Assembly (NCBI GenBank): GCA_013298985.1
Contig: JAAFJS010000001.1
Location: forward strand, 31,855-95,854
DNA: 64,000 bases
Origin: Cytophagales bacterium
GTDB taxonomy: Bacteria > Bacteroidota > Bacteroidia > Cytophagales > Thermoflexibacteraceae
Direction of reading: 5' to 3'
How positions within the stretch are numbered: position 1 is the first letter of the stretch; each line of letters begins with the position of its first letter. Below, piece after piece: positions 1 to 8,164 of the stretch. The position numbers were made by a program, and so were the translations under genes. The notes beneath the pieces are model-generated. The model was not told the DNA's origin and made no database searches. It worked only from the letters and a program-made list of their open reading frames with translations.

Positions 1-93
1 ATGAACTAAAGCACCTTGCTCAGATTGGTTAAGACCTAACGCAATTGACTTAATAATTACACTGTTTCTTTGTTCTCTTAATAAATATTTCAT
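1..93 (-). CDS. partial CDS running off the left edge (N-terminus MKYLLREQRNSVIIKSIALGLNQSEQGALVH), unknown product
   Basis: Open minus-strand frame from ATG (complement 91-93) to the window edge, preceded by a TACCTTTG motif on the minus strand at 126-133. Confidence 0.4.
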   Translation of the reverse strand, partial: MKYLLREQRNSVIIKSIALGLNQSEQGALVH

Positions 94-125
94 AAGACTT
101 ATAAATGCTAAAATAAATTTTAGTG

Positions 126-133
126 CAAAGGTA
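126..133 (-). promoter_or_regulatory. Bacteroidota -7 promoter motif TACCTTTG for the left-edge gene
   Basis: caaaggta on + strand, 33 nt upstream of the minus-strand ATG. Confidence 0.5.
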
Positions 134-220
134 AATAAAAAAAATAAAATTACAAATTGTCGATGTCGTTATCAAAGTGTTTATTCCTTTCCATGAATAT
201 CTATAATAAAGTAGCTACAC

Positions 221-258
221 AAAAAATCGCTTCAAATATAATTTGAAGCGATTTTTTT
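221..258. terminator. bidirectional intrinsic terminator
   Basis: aaaaaatcgcttcaaat-ata-atttgaagcgattttttt perfect hairpin with T/A tracts on both sides. Confidence 0.8.
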
Positions 259-268
259 GCCCTGTGCG

Positions 269-342
269 TGGGCCCGCATGGAATCGAACCATGGACCCTC
301 TGATTATGAGTCAGATGCTCTAACCGTCTGAGCTACAAGCCC
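269..342 (-). tRNA. tRNA with CAT anticodon (elongator Met; Ile2 not excluded)
   Basis: GGGCTTGTAGCTCAGACGGTTAGAGCATCTGACTCATAATCAGAGGGTCCATGGTTCGATTCCATGCGGGCCCA; cloverleaf with anticodon loop CTCATAA. Confidence 0.95.
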
Positions 343-370
343 GAATGTAGTTTTATTTACATTGCGACAG

Positions 371-378
371 CAAAGGTA
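371..378 (-). promoter_or_regulatory. -7 motif TACCTTTG upstream of tRNA-CAT
   Basis: Reverse strand TTG-N19-TACCTTTG about 29 nt from the tRNA 5' end. Confidence 0.6.
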
Positions 379-418
379 AGCAGAAATTATGAATTGTCAA
401 AAAGGAATGGTATTTTTA

Positions 419-449
419 TTGTAGTATATTATAAAAAACTATATCTTTG
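419..449 (+). promoter_or_regulatory. Bacteroidota promoter TTG-N20-TATCTTTG upstream of the PID-CTERM/exosortase genes
   Basis: ttg at 419-421, TATCTTTG at 442-449, ATG at 493. Confidence 0.55.
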
Positions 450-492
450 TACGCAAATATTCTTTATTCTCTATTTAATAAACACCTATTTT

Positions 493-714
493 ATGAGCAT
501 CAATTTTTTAAAAAAAATATTTCTTTCTGCTATTTTTATTGTTTTTTCGGTAATGAGTGCATTTGCTCAATGTGGACCTATGATGGCAGACCCTTGCCCA
601 CCAGGTGTTACGAGTGAAGGAGTACCTATTGATGGTGGTGCATTTGGCTTGTTGTTATTAGGTGCTATTTACGGCGCAAAGAAAATCTATGACAATAAAA
701 AGAGAGAAAGTTAA
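493..714 (+). CDS. PID-CTERM-like small exosortase target protein (73 aa)
   Basis: Signal peptide MSINFLKKIFLSAIFIVFSVMSAFAQ, short Cys/Pro linker, then VPIDGGAFGLLLLGAIYGAKKIYDNKKRES (PIDGG motif, TM helix, basic tail). Start moved from 394 to 493 because a promoter motif lies at 419-449. Confidence 0.8.
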   Translation: MSINFLKKIFLSAIFIVFSVMSAFAQCGPMMADPCPPGVTSEGVPIDGGAFGLLLLGAIYGAKKIYDNKKRES

Positions 715-1234
715 TCCTGCTCTTCGTTTTTTGGTGGCACTCATTGGCGTTTACCTTTTCATTTATTTTGTGCATCAGTTTTATATTCTTCCTGATGGCA
801 GATTAGACGATTTTCTTAACCATGTATTGGGCGTAGTGAGTCATCAAACCTTGCAAACTTGTGGGGTGGAGTCTTCTCTCAAAATCACAGCTTACGTCCC
901 TATATCGAGCTATGCTGTTTTTCTGGGTAATAGGGCGGCAGTTTACATTGGCTATAACTGCAATGGATTTTTGCTTTATGTACTTTTTGCTTGCTTTATT
1001 TTACTCAGTGCGGGTAACTGGTGGCAGAAGTTAGCTTTTGTAAGCATGGGTATTATCGCCATTTTTATATTGAATATTATCCGCATCATTGCGCTTTTAT
1101 ATACTTTGGCTATCAGACCTGACCTGTTTGACATCAATCACCACTACCTTTTTTCTTTTGTGGTTTATGGATTTATTTTCTTGATGTGGAGATACTGGCT
1201 ACAAAAATATGCTATCAAAACTACAAACAACTGA
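689..1234 (+). CDS. exosortase family protein (XrtX/XrtF-like)
   Basis: Multi-TM protein with exosortase triad-like motifs: Cys in YNCNGFLLY, Arg in LNIIRIIALLY, His in DINHHYLFSFVVYG. Overlaps the upstream gene by 26 nt. Confidence 0.85.
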   Translation: MTIKREKVNPALRFLVALIGVYLFIYFVHQFYILPDGRLDDFLNHVLGVVSHQTLQTCGVESSLKITAYVPISSYAVFLGNRAAVYIGYNCNGFLLYVLFACFILLSAGNWWQKLAFVSMGIIAIFILNIIRIIALLYTLAIRPDLFDINHHYLFSFVVYGFIFLMWRYWLQKYAIKTTNN

Positions 1235-1236
1235 AA

Positions 1237-3087
1237 ATGAAAAGATTAACTACCATATTCCTAAGCTCACTTATTTGCTTACTTTGGGCTTGCGGAACAG
1301 CAACCCAAGAACAAACAAACAAAGATATGAACGACCCAAATTTGCTCAAAGAACAGGTTAGCGACCATAAAATTATTGTCTATCAGGTATTTACACGACT
1401 TTTTGGCAATAAAAATACCACTAACAAACGCTACGGCTCGATAGACGAAAATGGCGTAGGCAAAATGAAGGATTTTGATGAAACTGCCCTCAAAGCCATC
1501 AAAAAAATAGGTTTTACACACATCTGGTTCACTGGTATTATCGAACACGCAACCATGAACAACCATACCAAATTTGGGATTCCTCTTGATGATGCAGACG
1601 TGGTAAAGGGCATTGCTGGCTCGCCCTATGCCATCAAGGATTATTATGATGTAAACCCTGACCTTGCTCTTGATGTGCCAAACAGAATGAAAGAATTTGA
1701 GGAATTGGTCAGCAGAACACATCAAAACGGCATGAAAGTCATCATAGATTTCGTACCAAATCACGTGGCACGTGGCTACAAATCTGATGCAAAACCCGCT
1801 CATATCAAGGACTTAGGCGAAGATGATGACAAAATAAAGCCCTTCGCCCCTCACAATAATTTTTACTATTTGCCCAATACCAAATTTGTCGTTCCCAAAG
1901 AATATCAACTTCCCGATGTGGTAAAAATAAGCACTAAAAACGGCGTTTACGAAGAATCTCCTGCCAAGGCAACAGGCAATGATGTTTTTACGCACGCGCC
2001 AAGTGTAAATGATTGGTTTGAAACCATCAAACTAAACTATGGTGTAGATATTCAGCAGGGCAGAAAAAAATATTTTGATGGAGATAATATTCCTGATACT
2101 TGGCTGAAAATGAAGGAGATATTGCTGTTTTGGGCAGATAAAAAAGTAGATGGTTTTCGTTGCGACATGGCGGAAATGGTACCTGTCGAGTTTTGGAATT
2201 GGGTCATTCCGCAGGTAAAGCAAACAAATCCTGCCATTATTTTTATTGCAGAAATTTACAACCCCAATGAGTACAAAAACTACATTGATACAGGAAAATT
2301 TGATTATTTGTACGACAAAGTAGGGCTTTATGATACCTTGAAAGCAGTGATTCAGCATCGCGCAAGTGCGACTGACATCAAGAAAAACTGGAAACAAACA
2401 GAGGGCTATAACTACCGAATGTTGCGCTTTTTGGAAAATCACGACGAGCAACGCATTGGTAGTAAGGACTTTGCAGGTGAACCCAGAAAAGCAATGCCTG
2501 CCATGGTGGTCAGTGCCTTGCTCAATTCGGGACCTGTGATGATTTATTTTGGGCAGGAAGTGGGCGAAAACGGAAGTGGCGTAGAAGGCTTTGGGGGGGA
2601 AGATGGCAGGACTACGATTTTTGATTATTGGGGCGTGCCTGCTCACCAAAAAATGATGAACGGAGGCAAATTTGACGGCGGTGGACTCAGCGAACCCGAA
2701 AAAGAAATTTTGTACTTTCACACTACTTTGCTCAACTTTTGCACACAAAATGAGGCAATTAGGCTTGGTAGCCTGTACGATTTGCAGTCAGCAAATACAG
2801 CCAACTATGAGATACATAAAGTTTATGCTTTTTTGCGATTTACGGAAAATCAACAACTGCTGATAATCGTTAATTTTGACCCTAATCCACAGTCCAAAAA
2901 TATTCGCTTGCAGATTCCACCCAATGCGCTTGCGCTGATGGGACTTTCTCCAAGTGAAAAATACAAGTTCAAAGAAGTATTTTTGAATGGAAATACAGTG
3001 ATTGGTGAAAACGCTAACAACGGCATGACAGTAAATTTCAAATTATCTCCTTTGGGAAGCTATATTTATAGTATTGAAAAGCAGTAG
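1237..3087 (+). CDS. GH13 alpha-amylase family lipoprotein
   Basis: Lipobox LLWAC; GH13 motifs VIIDFVPNH, DGFRCDMAE, FIAEIY, FLENHDEQR. Confidence 0.93.
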   Translation: MKRLTTIFLSSLICLLWACGTATQEQTNKDMNDPNLLKEQVSDHKIIVYQVFTRLFGNKNTTNKRYGSIDENGVGKMKDFDETALKAIKKIGFTHIWFTGIIEHATMNNHTKFGIPLDDADVVKGIAGSPYAIKDYYDVNPDLALDVPNRMKEFEELVSRTHQNGMKVIIDFVPNHVARGYKSDAKPAHIKDLGEDDDKIKPFAPHNNFYYLPNTKFVVPKEYQLPDVVKISTKNGVYEESPAKATGNDVFTHAPSVNDWFETIKLNYGVDIQQGRKKYFDGDNIPDTWLKMKEILLFWADKKVDGFRCDMAEMVPVEFWNWVIPQVKQTNPAIIFIAEIYNPNEYKNYIDTGKFDYLYDKVGLYDTLKAVIQHRASATDIKKNWKQTEGYNYRMLRFLENHDEQRIGSKDFAGEPRKAMPAMVVSALLNSGPVMIYFGQEVGENGSGVEGFGGEDGRTTIFDYWGVPAHQKMMNGGKFDGGGLSEPEKEILYFHTTLLNFCTQNEAIRLGSLYDLQSANTANYEIHKVYAFLRFTENQQLLIIVNFDPNPQSKNIRLQIPPNALALMGLSPSEKYKFKEVFLNGNTVIGENANNGMTVNFKLSPLGSYIYSIEKQ

Positions 3088-3154
3088 TTTGTGGGTTTTA
3101 TTATTTTTTTGTAATTTTGTTTTTCAAATTCTCATTATTTTTCTTATTGAATCA

Positions 3155-4198
3155 ATGCAAGAGCAACTTAGCCAAGTCAATCAGATGATTGCAGAAATCC
3201 AAGATTTTCAGGCAGATACCAAAGATAAATTAGAACTTTTCAAAAGTAATTATATTGGAAAAAAAGGCGCAATAACGGCACTTTTTGACCAAATAAAAGA
3301 GGTTGCGCCAGAGAGCCGAAAAGCCTTTGGCATGGAGCTAAACAGGCTAAAAGAGATTGCCCAAGAAAAATTTAAAATACTTTCTGAAATAATAGAAGCA
3401 AAAAATGAGGCAGGAAGTTCCAAACCCACTGACCTCACCTTGCCCTTCATTCCAAACGCGCTGGGTTCTATTCACCCACTTGTGCAGACGCGTGCGCGCA
3501 TTGTAGAAATTTTTGAACGTATCGGTTTCACGCAGTCAGAGGCTACGGAAATCGAGGACGATTACCACAACTTTACGGCTCTGAATTTCCCGCCAAACCA
3601 CCCTGCACGCGAAATGCAGGATACTTTTTTCATTGAGAAAAAGCAGGCAGGAAACGACGAACAATCTGATATTTTACTCAGAACGCACACTTCCTCTGTA
3701 CAAATTCGCCTCATGCAAAAGCAAAAACCGCCTATTCGTTCGCTAATGATAGGGCGTGTGTATAGAAATGAGGCAATCTCGGCGAGGGCGCATTGCCTTT
3801 TTCATCAGGTAGAGGGCTTGTATGTAGATGAGAAAGTGGGCTTTGCTGACTTGAAACAGACGCTTTATCACTTTGCCAAAGAGATGTTTGGCAAGGATAC
3901 CAAGGTGCGCTACCGCCCTTCTTATTTTCCTTTCACAGAGCCAAGTGCGGAGATTGATGTTACCTGCCTGATTTGCAAGGGCAAAGGCTGTAATGTCTGC
4001 AAATATTCGGGCTGGGTAGAGATAGCTGGCTCAGGCATGGTTCACCCTAACGTGCTGGAAAACTGCGGGATAGACTCCGAAAAATACACAGGTTTTGCCT
4101 TTGGCATGGGCATAGAGCGCGTTACAATGCTCAAATATCAAATCAAAGACTTGCGCTTGTTTACCGAAAATGATGTACGTTTTTTGAGGCAGTTCTAA
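3155..4198 (+). CDS. pheS: phenylalanyl-tRNA synthetase alpha subunit
   Basis: Class II aaRS motifs (GRVYRNEAISARAHCLFHQVEGLYVD, GFAFGMGIERVTMLKYQIKDLRLF). Start at 3155 gives canonical MQEQLSQVNQMIAE N-terminus. Confidence 0.97.
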   Translation: MQEQLSQVNQMIAEIQDFQADTKDKLELFKSNYIGKKGAITALFDQIKEVAPESRKAFGMELNRLKEIAQEKFKILSEIIEAKNEAGSSKPTDLTLPFIPNALGSIHPLVQTRARIVEIFERIGFTQSEATEIEDDYHNFTALNFPPNHPAREMQDTFFIEKKQAGNDEQSDILLRTHTSSVQIRLMQKQKPPIRSLMIGRVYRNEAISARAHCLFHQVEGLYVDEKVGFADLKQTLYHFAKEMFGKDTKVRYRPSYFPFTEPSAEIDVTCLICKGKGCNVCKYSGWVEIAGSGMVHPNVLENCGIDSEKYTGFAFGMGIERVTMLKYQIKDLRLFTENDVRFLRQF

Positions 4199-4292
4199 GT
4201 TACGTGCAACACTTTTGGTAATAAGCATAGCTAAACAAAAGCAAGCGCGCTTTAAGATTTTTTTAGGCAAACTCAAAAAAAACTAAGAAGAA

Positions 4293-4324
4293 TTGAAAGA
4301 TAGTCAAAAAAAATCATACCTTTG
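4293..4324 (+). promoter_or_regulatory. promoter TTG-N21-TACCTTTG upstream of rplS
   Basis: ttg 4293-4295, TACCTTTG 4317-4324, ATG 4377. Confidence 0.6.
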
Positions 4325-4376
4325 CAGTCCTTTTTAAGAAGGAATGATAATCATGAATTTGTAAAATATATATACC

Positions 4377-4733
4377 ATGAGTGAGTTAATCAAATTAGTA
4401 GAGAAGGAATATGCTCAAGTAAGAGCCGCTATGCCTTCATTCAAAGCAGGTGATACAGTGAATATTCACGTTAAAATCATCGAGGGCAATAAGGAAAGAA
4501 TCCAACAATTTCAGGGCGTAGTTATTCAGCGCAAAGGCACAGGCAACGGCGAAACGTTTACTGTTCGCAAAGTTTCTGACGGAATTGGCGTAGAAAGAAT
4601 TTTTCCACTTATCTCTCCTTCTATTGCAAAAATAGATGTATTGAAGGTGGGCGATGTTCGCAGAGCAAAGTTATTCTATATCAGAAGTAAATCTGGTAAA
4701 GCCGCAAGAATCAAAGAAAAAAGAACAAGATAA
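4377..4733 (+). CDS. rplS: 50S ribosomal protein L19
   Basis: [30 protein letters not shown]...[33 protein letters not shown]. Confidence 0.98.
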   Translation: MSELIKLVEKEYAQVRAAMPSFKAGDTVNIHVKIIEGNKERIQQFQGVVIQRKGTGNGETFTVRKVSDGIGVERIFPLISPSIAKIDVLKVGDVRRAKLFYIRSKSGKAARIKEKRTR

Positions 4734-4767
4734 GACACAATCTGTGGTCTTTGGAGTTTTTAAAGGT

Positions 4768-4809
4768 AAAGCCTTGTCAAAAAGTGATAAACTTTGGCAA
4801 GGCTTTTTG
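4768..4809 (+). terminator. intrinsic terminator downstream of rplS
   Basis: aaagccttg ... caaggcttttt hairpin with T-tract. Confidence 0.75.
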
Positions 4810-4937
4810 TTGTGGTTTAGACTGGGTAAATCCCAATTTTGGTGTTTACATTAGAGGAGTAAGTATTTCTTAAAAAATATTTATTATTTATTGAAAATAA
4901 ATCAATTATAAATTTTAAAATTCCAAATAAAAAATTA

Positions 4938-4945
4938 TACCTTTG
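4938..4945 (+). promoter_or_regulatory. -7 motif TACCTTTG upstream of recA
   Basis: Motif match; implies ~160 nt 5' leader to ATG 5114. Confidence 0.45.
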
Positions 4946-5113
4946 TGAAAGTTTTTAAATCCTTAAAATTGTATAAGTTTGTGTGTATAAGTAGTTATAG
5001 ATTATGAATTATAAATGATGAATTAGTACAAAAAACTGATTATTAACATTTTGTAAGATTTACTAACTCTTTACCTCATTAAAAAAATTGCAAATTCTTA
5101 ATATCAAAAATAT

Positions 5114-6148
5114 ATGGCAGCAGCAGCAGTAGATGACAAATCTGAAAAGTTAAAAATGTTGGAACTGACACTTGCGAAATTGGACAAAACCTATGGCAAG
5201 GGTACAGTAATGAAACTGAATACAAATAATATAGAGGCAGTTCCTTGTATCTCTACGGGTTCTTTGGGCTTGGATATTGCCTTGGGCATTGGTGGATTGC
5301 CGCGCGGTCGCGTGGTGGAGATTTATGGACCAGAGGCATCAGGGAAAACAACTTTGACTTTGCATTGTATTGCAGAGGCACAAAAACTGGGTGGGTTAGC
5401 GGCTTTTATTGACGCAGAACACGCTTTTGACAAGGCTTATGCAGAAAAATTGGGCATTGACTTGGACAATCTTTTCGTTTCTCAGCCTGACAATGGTGAG
5501 CAGGCACTGGAAATTGCAGAGCATTTAATTCGGTCTGGCGCGATTGATATTTTGGTCATAGACTCGGTGGCGGCTCTTGTTCCCAAGGCGGAGATTGAAG
5601 GCGAAATGGGTGATAGCAAGATGGGTTTGCAGGCACGTTTGATGTCGCAAGCACTCCGAAAATTGACAGGAGCTATCAGTAAAACGAATTGTTGTTGCAT
5701 CTTTATCAACCAGTTACGCGATAAAATAGGAGTCATGTTTGGTAGCCCCGAAACTACCACAGGTGGCAATGCCTTGAAATATTACGCTTCGGTACGTTTG
5801 GATATTCGCCGTATCAGTGCTATCAAGGAAGGTGCTGAAAATGTGATAGGTAGCCGCACTCGCGTGAAGGTGCAGAAAAACAAGGTAGCTCCCCCTTTCA
5901 AGCAAGCAGAGTTCGACATTATTTATGGGGAAGGTATTTCTAAGGCGGGTGAAATCATAGACTTGGCAAGTGATATGGAAATTATTAAGAAATCTGGCTC
6001 TTGGTTCTCCTACAAAACCAACAAGTTAGGGCAAGGTCGCGACTCCGTCAAAGCAATTATCCAAGACAATCCTGAACTGATGGAAGAATTGGAAATGAAG
6101 ATTCGTAAGAAAATAAAAGGCGAGTTAGTAGAAACGGAAGCGGAATAA
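5114..6148 (+). CDS. recA: recombinase RecA
   Basis: [13 protein letters not shown] Walker [38 protein letters not shown]. Confidence 0.99.
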   Translation: MAAAAVDDKSEKLKMLELTLAKLDKTYGKGTVMKLNTNNIEAVPCISTGSLGLDIALGIGGLPRGRVVEIYGPEASGKTTLTLHCIAEAQKLGGLAAFIDAEHAFDKAYAEKLGIDLDNLFVSQPDNGEQALEIAEHLIRSGAIDILVIDSVAALVPKAEIEGEMGDSKMGLQARLMSQALRKLTGAISKTNCCCIFINQLRDKIGVMFGSPETTTGGNALKYYASVRLDIRRISAIKEGAENVIGSRTRVKVQKNKVAPPFKQAEFDIIYGEGISKAGEIIDLASDMEIIKKSGSWFSYKTNKLGQGRDSVKAIIQDNPELMEELEMKIRKKIKGELVETEAE

Positions 6149-6159
6149 GTGTAGAAATA

Positions 6160-6197
6160 AAAAACCTGCCAAATTTGAAAAGAATGGTAGGTTTTTT
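6160..6197. terminator. intrinsic terminator after recA
   Basis: aaaacctgcca ... tggtaggtttttt hairpin. Confidence 0.7.
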
Positions 6198-6218
6198 ATT
6201 GAATTTGAGCAAATTACC

Positions 6219-6875
6219 TTAATCACTGGCAATTTTGCCATCAACAATCTCTATTTTTCTATCTGCCATTTCCGCCAAAAGCACATTGTGGGTTACAATC
6301 ACAAAAGTTTGGGTAAGCTCGTCGCGAAGCCTAAAAAATAACTTGTGTAGTTCTTCCGCATTTTTAGAGTCCAGATTCCCGCTTGGCTCGTCCGCAAAAA
6401 TAATAGCAGGAGAGTTAATCAATGCCCTTGCTACTGCGGTGCGTTGCTGCTCTCCGCCCGACATCTCCGAAGGTTTGTGGTGTTTGCGCCCATGTACGCC
6501 AAGCATATTCATCAGATAATCAGCACGTTCCTCTATTTCTTTGATATTTCTATTGCCTATAAATGCGGGAAGGCAGATATTTTCGAAAGCCGTAAATTCG
6601 GGTAAAAGGTTATGAAACTGAAAAATAAAACCAATATTGAGGTTGCGAAAATTTGCCAGTTTTTCTTCGGAAAGACTTTCCAATGGAACGTCTTTGATGC
6701 TGATGCCGCCCGCGTCGGGTCTGTCCAGCGTCCCCAAGATATGTAAAAGTGTGCTTTTTCCTGCGCCCGAAGCCCCCACGATAGAAACGATTTCGCCTTC
6801 GCTGACCGCCAAGTCAATGCCCTTCAAGACGTGTAACTGCTGATAACTTTTCTGAATATTGCTTGCTTTTAACAT
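6219..6875 (-). CDS. lolD: LolD-like ABC transporter ATP-binding protein
   Basis: GASGAGKSTLLHILGTLDRPD, MSGGEQQRTAVARALINSPAIIFADEPSGNLD; MacB/LolD family features. Confidence 0.88.
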   Translation of the reverse strand: MLKASNIQKSYQQLHVLKGIDLAVSEGEIVSIVGASGAGKSTLLHILGTLDRPDAGGISIKDVPLESLSEEKLANFRNLNIGFIFQFHNLLPEFTAFENICLPAFIGNRNIKEIEERADYLMNMLGVHGRKHHKPSEMSGGEQQRTAVARALINSPAIIFADEPSGNLDSKNAEELHKLFFRLRDELTQTFVIVTHNVLLAEMADRKIEIVDGKIASD

Positions 6876-6895
6876 GGGAAAGTTTTTTTAATAAA

Positions 6896-8053
6896 TTATG
6901 TTATTTGTCTTTGTAGGATTACTTTGAATTGTTCGCCTTCTATATCGTTCCAGAAGTCAATGAAAGGATAGGCTTTCAAGGCACGAATGATGCCAGAGCC
7001 TAAGCCTCTGTAAGGCAATATTTTAGCGGCATAGGAGGCTAATAATGGATTCCTAATTGTAGAGTTACCTAATTTAATGCTTTCTACGGTTAAGCTATTG
7101 GGTAAACGACCAGGGCTAATAATTTCAATTCGATTGTCAAAAATGAGCAGTCTGACTGGTGAGTTTTTAAAATAATCTCTATGAATGAGCGCGTTCTGTA
7201 TTAATTCCTCAAAGACCAACAGCGGGATTTCGGGCAGCCCTTCGCTATTAAAGTTTTGTTGGTTTTGTAGGTAATGAATATTTCTGCTGACAAAGCGCAT
7301 AGCACTTTCATAAAGTTCTGCTATATCTCCTTCAAAGTCCTTGCTGTCGCGATAATGGATACCACTCATTTCATTGCCAAAGAAGCTAACGGCTTTTACC
7401 ACAAAAGTTGGCTTAAAAAAACTGGGGTTTCTCCCAAAAACCAATAATCCCGCCAAGGTTAATTGGTCATTTTTGGTAATACGCATATTTTTTAATACTT
7501 GTGCCAACGCAAGTCCGCTTTCTTCTATTTCTTTGCCAAACTGTTTATCAAAATATTTTTTGACCTTTCCTATGTCTAAATCAAGGATAGAAGTTTCAGA
7601 AACAAGCATTTCATCAGCAAATAAGCTACCACCGCTTTGTAAAAGCCTCGCATCTTCTTCATTGCTCACTACTTTGCGTTTATCAGAGGCATTTTTTACC
7701 CAAATAATGCCGTCTTTGTCCCTGTATGGCTTGTAAGTGCCTTCTTTGATGTGAGCAATAATCACTTTTTTACCTTCTATATCAAGTGTTTCTGAAAAAA
7801 CGTAAATAGGATTTTTCACTAATTCATTTGCCGCAGTCGCAAGTAAGTTATTGATTCTCTGAATAGACTGGAAGTCCAATCCTGCGACTTCCCCTGTCTT
7901 GTCATTGATACCAATGATGATGATGCCTCCATAAGAATTGGCAAAAGCAACCATTTCTTGGGCAATGCTTAACGCATTGGTAATATCTTCTTTGAACTGC
8001 ACTTTGCTATTTTCTCCGCCACTAATAAGGGCAAGCAATGTAGAAACATCCAT
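6896..8053 (-). CDS. AlbA_2/Schlafen-AAA-like ATP-binding putative regulator
   Basis: N-terminal ENSKVQFKEDITNALSIAQEMVAFANSYGGIIIIGINDKTGEVAGL (AlbA_2/AAA_4); C-terminal ELIQNALIHRDYFKNSPVRLLIFDNRIEIISPGRLPNSLTVE GHKL-like region. Confidence 0.88.
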   Translation of the reverse strand: MDVSTLLALISGGENSKVQFKEDITNALSIAQEMVAFANSYGGIIIIGINDKTGEVAGLDFQSIQRINNLLATAANELVKNPIYVFSETLDIEGKKVIIAHIKEGTYKPYRDKDGIIWVKNASDKRKVVSNEEDARLLQSGGSLFADEMLVSETSILDLDIGKVKKYFDKQFGKEIEESGLALAQVLKNMRITKNDQLTLAGLLVFGRNPSFFKPTFVVKAVSFFGNEMSGIHYRDSKDFEGDIAELYESAMRFVSRNIHYLQNQQNFNSEGLPEIPLLVFEELIQNALIHRDYFKNSPVRLLIFDNRIEIISPGRLPNSLTVESIKLGNSTIRNPLLASYAAKILPYRGLGSGIIRALKAYPFIDFWNDIEGEQFKVILQRQIT

Positions 8054-8078
8054 TTCCTTTCTTGTCTTGGTTAGACCA

Positions 8079-8086
8079 CAAATATA
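8079..8086 (-). promoter_or_regulatory. -7-like motif TATATTTG upstream of the AlbA_2 gene
   Basis: Reverse complement of caaatata, 26 nt from ATG. Confidence 0.4.
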
Positions 8087-8101
8087 TGATTTTTAATAAA
8101 T

Positions 8102-8139
8102 AAAAAAAGCAAACCTCTTGGTGAGAGATTTGCTTTTTT
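8102..8139 (-). terminator. intrinsic terminator (bidirectional A/T tracts), downstream of the TonB receptor gene
   Basis: aaaaaagcaaacctct ... agagatttgctttttt hairpin. Confidence 0.65.
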
Positions 8140-8164
8140 ACTTGGTTTTAGAAGGGAATAGGAA

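Noticed and set aside
394-492. Extended N-terminus of the PID-CTERM ORF (start at 394)
   Set aside because: The extension contains the promoter motif, and the ATG at 493 gives a clean signal peptide
2032-2748. 238-aa minus-strand ORF
   Set aside because: Antisense to the strongly supported GH13 gene; composition looks like shadow coding
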